64,000 bases of DNA. It comes from Isoetes taiwanensis (taxonomy: Eukaryota; Streptophyta; Lycopodiopsida; Isoetales; Isoetaceae). The position numbers and the translations under genes are program-made. Below are positions 56,206-64,000 of this stretch, piece after piece. Position 1 is the first letter of the stretch; every line of letters starts with the position of its first letter. The stretch covers positions 8,380,917 to 8,444,916 of the forward strand of contig JAJEKV010000041.1 of the NCBI GenBank assembly GCA_021234155.1, in the 5' to 3' direction. The notes under the pieces are model-generated. The model ran no database searches, had not been told where the DNA came from, and saw nothing but the letters and a program-made list of their open reading frames with translations.

Positions 56206-59200
56206 TCACTTCCTCCAATTCTTCTGACAAATGAGTAATCTTTGCTCTGTATCCTCTGGTATCTCTATAATACGTGCTTCCCAACGTAGCTGTGTGAATG
56301 CAATTCGAGCTTCTTCTATCAATTGACTTTCATCTCGGAGTAATACCCATCCCTACACAAGCAAAATCACAGAATTGAGTTATTGCCATACATAAACCTG
56401 CAATATTGCATTTCGTATTGCGGAAGGGCTTAAATAACGCATGCACCTCTGGTCGAAGAATACGATCCATTTCTAGCAAAATTCTGGGAACACTGCAACG
56501 CCGAAGCTCTTGAGATAAGAGCGATGCGGCAAATAGCATGTCATATGATCTTGGATATGTGGGAAATGGTTCACACCTACAGGTTGAAAGGACATTAATT
56601 GCAGATTTATTTCTCCAGGAATATGGAAACAGTATTTCTTAAAACTCTATGCAGGGTTAAAGGTCATAGAGATGTACCAGTCATGGGCCACACCCAACAG
56701 GCCACGGTCGTAAATAAAAGGAAGCGTGTTTCGTCCACTAACGGGTACAACATTCATGACCCATGCACCCTTACGGGCCTGCAGAAGCGCTGCATTTAAG
56801 CCACCAAACCCAGCATTCATATCCATGATGTTGTGGACAACATTATTTGGAGGAAGGGGATCTTCATCTCCTGGCCTTTTAGGATGATCAGAAAAAATAA
56901 TTGGTGAAAGAAGAGACCAGTAGTTGCTTAACGATGATGGCCAACCATGCATTTCTTCGTAAAAATGATCGGCTGATATTCCTGCAAGATTATTAGCACT
57001 TAGGACTGATTGAATAATATGAACCCACCTAAACTTGCCATTTATCTGTGAAAGGTTCAAGAAGTACCACTGTCTCTCATAAAGGACGAAGAAGGCAGGA
57101 GCCTGTCTGGCCACAGGGCTTGTTGCTGAACCGTATGCCATCTATGTTTTGAAAAGTTCCCAATGCATGGCTTTAATGGCTCATACCAATGACCAGTAGA
57201 AGTTTGTGCACAAATTGGTGGCCCCGTTGGGTCCCTGATCAGATACAGGTTACTGTGGAGGCCAATTGTTGGAAACATAAACAAAAACAAGGTCTGTATG
57301 CTTACCTTGATGAATAGCAAGACGGGTCAACAGCTTTTTGCCAGATTGTTGTCTGGTCCTGCCTGGCGATTACTTGCCAGCAAACTCCTTTGGCTAAAGT
57401 TTCAAGAACTTTTGCTTCATTTTCCAATTTAGATGTAAAAACAAAATAACCTCCAGGGCGAAGCATTCTATCAGCTTCAATCAAAAGAAGTCCATCTACA
57501 ACGTAATAGAGAAACGTATTAACATGCTTTCTATAGTGTTTGCAATTGTGTAACTGCACAAGACAGACAAACATATCTTTTACTTGGTCTCTATCCAATT
57601 TAAAAATTACAATGACAAGGCTTGAGGTTTCCCAATTGGAGAACTGGTTGGTATATAGGAAAGAAGTTTTATCTATACCATCCTTTCATAGTTCCAGAGT
57701 GCTGCAAGTGCATTAATATTTACTCTCTATTCTGAGGAATGTCATTTCTTCCTCTGTGAATGGTAGATCTAGACCATACTATACAAATCATCAGGTTCTA
57801 GGCTAAGTGCATGGCTCTCCAAGTTGCAAAACCTAAATTTTTGATAAACAATCTGGTCTAGGTACAAAGCTTGACAAATAACACTACCTTTCTCGTGCCA
57901 TTCAATTGCACACTTTGAGCAGTGTATCATGTCAAATGAAAATGACGGAAAAGGAAGTTGATTTGATAGAAAAGAGCCAATCATGGCCGGGAGGCCACGC
58001 TCAAGACAGAATTGAACTCGGCTTTCATGCAGCTCATATGGTGCAACAGACATCGTCAAGATGCCTTTTGTATAAAAATGTGCAGCCAAACTCCCAAAAC
58101 CATGGCCAGCATCCAAGACAAGACGTATCTGCACATTGAATTGAAGTGTTAGTCCTACTTTATATTGGTACAACAAGTGCCTGTTGATAAAAAATCAAAT
58201 ATTAAACCAACAACTGATTCATGCTTGAGATTATGGCCTCTAGGAACTAATATTATGCTGGATGAGCTGTGAAGCTCTAACCTATTTGGGCCATATAAAG
58301 ATAAATTAATTAACAACTGAAAAGGTGGAAAAGCCTGCAATTGGTTGTTTTTGTATTCCTTAAGAGGAATTGCAACCATTTTAAAACAGTAAACTCCTTC
58401 AAAAAATATTCAATCTTTGATGCGTCAAAACTTTAGTACACTGCATATTAACATAGTTTTGCATTTTGAGCCATGAAAGTCCTAGTGAGAGCAGTCAGCA
58501 TTGGGTAAACTTTGATGCATCTTACACCGTCAAGGTAATCATGTACATTCCCTCATGGCTAAATTGGCACTTACAGATGTCATTAGCCAACAATGGCATA
58601 GATTCTAACCAAGGGCATAGCACATAAAGCTGGACTCTGGACCAAAATCAGTTTTACTTACACATCTTACATCTGTGATAGAAGATTATTTGTAACTTCA
58701 GACAGCTAGGGAAACACATATTGTGTTCGGTTCTCTACTGGAGACATTTCCACTATTTTATTAACTCTTCCAGAGTTTCTGGAGTCCCAACCTATCTGAG
58801 ATGTGTTAATCAGTTTGTCTGGATATACATTCTATATCCTCATCAATCTGTATCTGAATCAGAAGATGTATGAGACAAGAAATACCAGTTTAACTCACAG
58901 TTGCTTTATCATAATGTTATGGCTGGGAAATGAATGTTAGTCATGGTGAAAATGATCCCATGCTTTGCCTCCTTAAGACCTTTTTTGATTAACACTTCTT
59001 GCTAATATTGTCCCAAGAGTGCATTTGCAGTTACAAGAAAAGAAAGGCATACCCCAGATTGAGTTATGGTTGAGTTCCTCCCAAGGCTAATCATGGTTTC
59101 AAGCTGCTGAGAATACTTTTCCATGTCATCCATGGCTTCAAGAAACGTTACCCAGTCCTCTTCTAACAGCAGCCTAAACAAGTTATCACAGGTTGAAGTC

Positions 59201-59757
59201 AGAGATGGGCATTTTGTATGCTCAGCTCCTATTGCAATGCATATGAAAATTGAACACATAGCTTTTAGGTGAAAATGTTTCATATTAGAACTAATATGCT
59301 TATGCGAGAGCATTGTATGGAAAATGCGTGCACATTATTCTCACCTGTTTGTCTTGGTTCCTGTTTCTTCTAGGTGATTCCCTTTAAACCTGACATTTGA
59401 CCTCCAAATAGTGTCCTTACTTTGGGGCCATTTTACTGGAGACCGGTAGTCCTTAGGCGTACGGATAATGCACTCCCTTCTTGTAGCAGAATCTGCACAC
59501 TTCCTAAGGCCTGTCACATTATAGCATGGAACAAAGTTCTCCATGTTGCCTGGGCAAACTTTTAAATCCTTGAGCTCCATTGCTTTTGGATCCATGGTGG
59601 TGTACTCAGCTAAAATTTCTTCCTGAAGGCGCCTATATGTCTTGTATGCAGAATCTCCAGGATGATTGTGACCAAAAAATGTAACAAGGACATATATACT
59701 TATGAAACATATTAGAAGAAACTTAAAAATTGATCCAATTGTAATCACAATTCTCAT
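56206..59757 (-). CDS. QUA2-like: QUA2/PMT4-type methyltransferase, Golgi type II membrane protein (8 exons)
   Basis: This DUF248 family of putative S-adenosylmethionine methyltransferases includes Arabidopsis QUASIMODO2, linked to pectin methylation and cell adhesion. Exons, in coding order: 59345-59757, 59053-59173, 57888-58128, 57306-57495, 57068-57234, 56678-56981, 56447-56576, 56206-56352. All junctions are GT-AG and in phase, giving 570 aa. A signal anchor is at about residues 9-28 ([18 protein letters not shown]). Conserved blocks: [27 protein letters not shown] (about 183-191), [88 protein letters not shown] and EQRLLICQK near the end. Arabidopsis members run about 600-680 aa; the cytosolic N-terminus here is short. 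The first motif has His where Cys is usual (GCGFG). No break is seen. Confidence 0.92.
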
Positions 59758-60665
59758 TATTGATTGACAGCAGCCTAAAATAGGTCTTCAAAATATATCT
59801 CTAAGGCCAAATGTTTTCAGAAATTTCCAGTGGGAGATTCACCGACTTGATGAATTTCATTGTTCATTCGTTACCTGAGTACAAAAAGTGAAAATTGCAC
59901 GTGTTATGACTTATATTCCTACTAATCACATTTCACATTGTCAAAGCAAGATAACTGAGCGAAACATGGAAGGCATAAGACCATATAGAGGTTAGATCTA
60001 GTGAGCTTAAACCTTCACAATGAAAAAACATTGCAACAGATGCTTTTATATCATAAGCACCGATATAAATCCACAAAATGTGCACCAGAATAGCTACATA
60101 GGCCTGCCGGAAGTAGAAACAAGTCTCGTCCATATGTTTAATTCTGAATTACCGCGGAATGGTAGCACTCGAGTTGAATTTCAAGCTGGAACAGCACATT
60201 GTTTCTTATTCCTAAAAATATGACTACTTATCCATATCCCCAAATTAAATTGACGAGACATATCCAATGCAAGCATACAAGATGAAGAGCTTACTGAGAT
60301 GAGCTTGTTGCCGGCAAGATCTTCGAAAATGTGCATGCCATTGCTTTCCGACCAGAAGCTTGGACTGAGCAGTGAAACCCGCTTGTTACGTCCGAGATTC
60401 GATCGAAGCTTTTTCAGGAAAATACACAGTATTCATAGCTGGCACGTTAGCAAGTACATTATCGCCAAATGGCAATAAAGATCAACGATTCTGTTTAACA
60501 ACAGAACAAAAATTGTTTTATAGACCAAAAAAAACATCTACTATTAGCCTAGCAAACGTGTGCCGCGCTAAGTAGGGGATGTGTTTATATAGGCCTTCCG
60601 TATAAGAGCGGGCACATGTCGCTATGTTTAAGTTCAATAATATTGATTCCTAGGATGATGGGATA
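59758..60665. other. Upstream region of the methyltransferase gene
   Basis: Presumed promoter and 5' UTR; an in-frame TGA lies a short distance above the chosen ATG. A leader intron or first non-coding exon could lie at about 60.27-60.36 kb, but nothing fixes it. No other gene seen. Confidence 0.4.
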
Positions 60666-60772
60666 GATAACGTCCTCCCGAGGAGTTATGGGCCGTACGG
60701 CCTCGGAATTTCCTGACCACATGGCCACGAGGCCATTTTCATGGCCCATAACTCCGAGGGAAGGACGTTATC
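60666..60772. repeat. Foldback hairpin, about 29-bp arms
   Basis: GATAACGTCCT...GAGTTATGGGCC at 60666-60694 pairs with its inverted copy at 60743-60772, with three mismatches or gaps. An inner pair GGCCTCG/CGAGGCC at about 60699-60734 extends the stem. It lies against the left end of the 60775-61429 inverted-repeat element and shares its AACGTCCT word. Confidence 0.85.
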
Positions 60773-60774
60773 GG

Positions 60775-61429
60775 CCTTAACGTCCTTGGCCGAGGCATTT
60801 AGCGCAGTGATCGCCATAGTCAAAAGAATCGGGAGCCTGCTTCATAGAATCAGCTTCGGGAGCCTGCTTCATAGAATCAGCCTGGGATAGCTTACACATG
60901 CCTGTTTGTGGCTCATACACAGCAACAACAGTAGGATTTGAAGGATCAAACATAAGCAGCAGCACGGATTTTGAATGGAAGAAAAATTCTTTCTAGTTCT
61001 GGGCATTTCATCCTTGTTAGAGGCTCCAGCTACAGTGGTTGCTTGCTGCAGAGCTCCAGCTATTAGAAGTCCTATGTTGAAACAGAGATGCCCCAATCTG
61101 AGCAGCCCCAATCTGATAAGCCGGATCTGAGCAGCCCCAATCTGATAAGCTGGATTTGGAGACAGATTCGTGATAAGCCGGATTGAAACATTGAAACCCC
61201 TAAGAACTTAGCTGGAGGCCTGGCTATGGCGCAGGGTTTCAACCACGGCTATCCGGCCATGGCGGAGGGCAAAAAGAATAAAAAGAAAAGAATACGTGTC
61301 AGCATGAGAAATGTTATGGACATAACATCCATGTTATGGACATAACAAATTGTTACTGGATATAACACTTAAAGATCGACGGCCGAGATTGAAACCTACA
61401 GTTAAATGCTGAGGCCAAGGACGTTAAGG
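60775..61429. mobile_element. Possible small DNA element with 17-bp terminal inverted repeats
   Basis: CCTTAACGTCCTTGGCC at 60775-60791 is perfectly inverted at 61413-61429, and the similarity continues weakly inward (CATTTA/TAAATG). The 655-bp body has no transposase. It contains a 28-29-bp tandem duplication (GGGAGCCTGCTTCATAGAATCAGC, near 60830-60880) and repeated CTGATAAGC/GATAAGCCGGAT words. No target duplication was evident, so it could be a non-autonomous element or an older inverted duplication. Confidence 0.5.
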
Positions 61430-63130
61430 ATCTATGACTAACCCTTACAGGCAAACTCTAGTTCGAAGAACCCACCATACCCTAATGAGCAATTTCTCGA
61501 ATCCGACCTTCATTTACCCCTATATCATACAGTCTTCAGACTAAAAGTTTTATCATCTATCCTCTCCTTTCTTCATACTTCCAGTTTGAATGGTCCCGGA
61601 TGAGGAAAATACCAATAAGGAGCTACTCGTCGAGATAAGAGACCACATTACCAAGTCAAAACCGCATTCTCCTTGGAAAAATCCTCATTGGGCACCTTAA
61701 ATGCTCTTACTCCACACTTTGGACTATTTAAATTGTCTATTCGAATTTTCGTATAAGAAATGTTGTATCAACAATTTTCAAACTCTCCCTTGTATTGCAC
61801 TGTCCAACAACTCACCATCTAAGAGCTCCCCATAACAAACTTCTGATAATAGCATAGCTTCACCAACTAGCAATTGTCCTCTTTCCTTTTAACGGTCTTA
61901 TCGAAAGCATATTCTCTTCTTCTCTCATTTTGATGTCTTATTCTCTGGACCTTATCTGGAAACTACGTTCCACACTATTATCATGTCGCTCGTATGGACA
62001 TGAATGCAAATTCATCCCCATTTTGCAGGAGATCAGTCATCCAACCTCATGTCTCTCTGTCTTCTATTCGGCCTTCTTTTGCTTCAATAAGAGACAGGAT
62101 GCACTCCATTCCCATTAACTTTTACCACGCATAATGGACAGGCATTTGACCAACACCATAGCGTATCCACGCGTCTATATTTTCATCTTCATAGGAATAG
62201 ACTTGCATGTTTGTATCACGCCTTAGGAATTTATGTCCCCTTATGCAACTCAAGTTAATGGTAACGTCATGATCCAGGATCACTACTTCAACAGGGATTT
62301 GCATCGTTCTACGACATTAACCTTCTAGCTTCCTATGAATTATATCTTGATTCAAGTTGCAATAGACGTAAAATATAGGATCAACATTCTATATCTCGAC
62401 CATCATTGTTAGAAATACACACTTCTAAAGTGATATTCCTTTCATATGATGGACATTTATAATCTAGTTAGTACCTTGGTACATTACCTCCGTAATATGT
62501 TGTACGACAAATAATTGGCCACTTCTCCCTCAACTATATGGTGCTTGTTGAAGGTGTTCCTGGCAAACCTTCAACCCCAATGGTTTAGAAACCTCCAGAT
62601 TGCGTTAGGCAACCACTCTGCGCCAAAAAATTATAAAGAAAAAGCTCAAATATCGAGTTAGAGATGCTTTCCGAAAACAAGAAAAAGGTGACCTTGGCAA
62701 AAATTATGCCAAATGGTTTCAGACTCGAGTTTTGATGCAATTCCAATCTAAAAGATGCTCTGATATGAAAAAAATCAGTATGCTAAAGTCAGATGCAAAT
62801 AACTAAGTAGATCATTCTCAAATTTGCAAATCTGACCAAGTCAGAATTTGGTCAATAGCCATGGCAACAGGCAAATTTTTGCAGATGATGCTATGGGAAT
62901 CTTTCTTCAATTTTGATACTTGTCACTAGCTCTACAAAGCTGTGGACTCAGCCATCAATGTTTTTTCTAAGAAAACATGCATTTATACTCCAAAAATTTG
63001 ATTTACGAGTAGAAGCACAAAAGGGTGCTCTTTTTTTGGGCCTTTGTTTTTGCATTAAATTATACAATATGTAGTTTAGAATTCAAATTTTATATATTTA
63101 TTTCTTTCTATAGTTATACAATCAAAAATT
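61430..63130. other. Intergenic with one unidentified frame
   Basis: The minus-strand stretch 62122-62304 is open and reads VEVVILDHDVTINLSCIRGH, then DAWIRYGVGQMPVHYAW. It looks protein-like but matches no family I know. A G run (ten G at about 63142) precedes the next coding stretch. Nothing else is recognised. Confidence 0.3.
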
Positions 63131-63139
63131 ACGATTCAC

Positions 63140-64000
63140 TTGGGGGGGGGGGATTTTAACTTTCTTGATTTGGTGGGAGAATTTTTTCTTTGCGTCATGC
63201 TTCGAATTCCTCTTCTTCGAGTTTCAGGTGGTTTTGTTGGACCGCAATCAAAGAATATGGGAAAATCGAAGGCTTTCAACTATCCTGCTTTTAGAAAATA
63301 TCAAAGACTGAGTGGAAAGAATTTTTCATCCCCACCATCTGCCACTGCAAAGAAAAGATTGTCATCCCTATCATCTGTAAAAACCAAAAGGAGATTGGCA
63401 TCTCCACCTGCTACAAAATCCAAGCACATGAAGGTTTATGATGAACCTGAAGAGATCTGGGCAGATAATGTGAAGGAAAAAAAAGGGCCAAACTGTTCTT
63501 CAAAAATTTGGATAAGATTATGGAAGCAGTTTGGGAAAAGGTAGAGAAGCCAAGAAGGGGCTGTCCATCGTATCTTGTTCAGCCAAAATTTAAGTATGAG
63601 TTTATGGATTTGTATAGGTCATTATTTGATAGGAAAACAGTGAACAATCACATCATTCCAGATTATTTTGCTAAAGCTTTTGCTTTCCACAAGGCTGGGA
63701 AGAAGGTGGACTGAATGAACTTGAGAAATCTTGCCAAAGAGTTTTCGAAGAAGGATTCAGAAGCCAATGAGGATTTAGTGATTACAAGATCATCCAATGT
63801 TCGAGGTATGATAACTACAGCTTTGCCACGTAGAACGGACCAACTGCAAAGGATGAGAGATGCAGGTCATTATATATAAAGCAAGAAAAGTGAAGTGCAG
63901 AAAATGCTTTTAGAACATGAGCAAAAAAGACTCACGGCCGAGAAAGAAGTCATGAGATTCATGGGATATAACAAAAGAAATATTAGAAGAACAAGTGCAA
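63140..64000 (+). pseudogene. Unidentified coding stretch with a frameshift and stops, runs off the window
   Basis: A frame from about 63257 (MGKSKAFNYPAFRKYQRLSG) is rich in Ser, Lys and Pro and carries a loose repeat of KKRLSSLSS, KTKRRLASPP and KSKHMKVYDE, ending EIWADNVKEKK. At the A-run/GGG near 63478-63490 the protein-like sequence moves to another frame: LFFKNLDKIMEAVWEKVEKP, YEFMDLYRSLFDRKTVNNHI and FHKAGKKVD, then a TGA. Another open stretch follows (RNLAKEFSKKDSEANEDLV, LPRRTDQLQRMRDAGHY, stop, LLEHEQKRLTAEKEVMRFMG). It could be the ORF of an unknown repeat or a decayed nuclear protein gene; I do not recognise it. Confidence 0.45.

Overview
The window is nuclear DNA of a land plant: AT-rich, intron-rich and dense with LTR retrotransposons, plant-type LINEs and tandem repeats. 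A decayed WDR92 homologue (a dynein-assembly WD40 protein kept mostly by lineages with motile cilia) would fit a seed-free plant with swimming sperm, such as a fern. That lineage call is inference.

Two genes look intact, both on the minus strand. The first, at 10.9-14.9 kb, is the E1 subunit of mitochondrial 2-oxoglutarate dehydrogenase: 8 exons join in frame to 1,034 aa, and one intron is GC-AG. The second, at 56.2-59.8 kb, is a QUA2/PMT4-type Golgi methyltransferase: 8 exons join in frame to 570 aa.

Between them lie decayed gene pieces and mobile DNA. From left to right these are: a degenerate AGATTC repeat (2.3-4.2 kb); foldback hairpins (4.85-5.13 and 8.26 kb); an LRR receptor kinase fragment and a WDR92 fragment (16.7-18.5 kb); a Ty3/gypsy element (20.4-26.5 kb) split by a 3-kb insert that carries exons of chloroplast biotin carboxylase and of frataxin side by side; LINE 3' ends (26.6-27.3, near 27.6, and 52.4-53.6 kb); a small non-coding LTR element in tandem copies (30.1-34.2 kb); a roughly 360-bp satellite carrying tRNA-promoter-like boxes (34.2-38.2 kb); a Tat/Athila-like gypsy element with an extra RNase H between protease and RT (40.9-45.9 kb); a dymeclin fragment with a nonsense codon and frameshifts (50.2-51.25 kb); more foldbacks (54.4, 55.5 and 60.7 kb); and an unidentified plus-strand coding stretch at the right edge.

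The most unusual parts are the two-gene exon mosaic inside the gypsy element, the satellite with SINE-like internal promoter boxes whose words also appear inside the neighbouring LTR copy, a family of long near-perfect hairpins, and a palindromic repeat found just upstream of two unrelated decayed genes. All splice sites and family calls were made by eye from conserved motifs; no database search was run.
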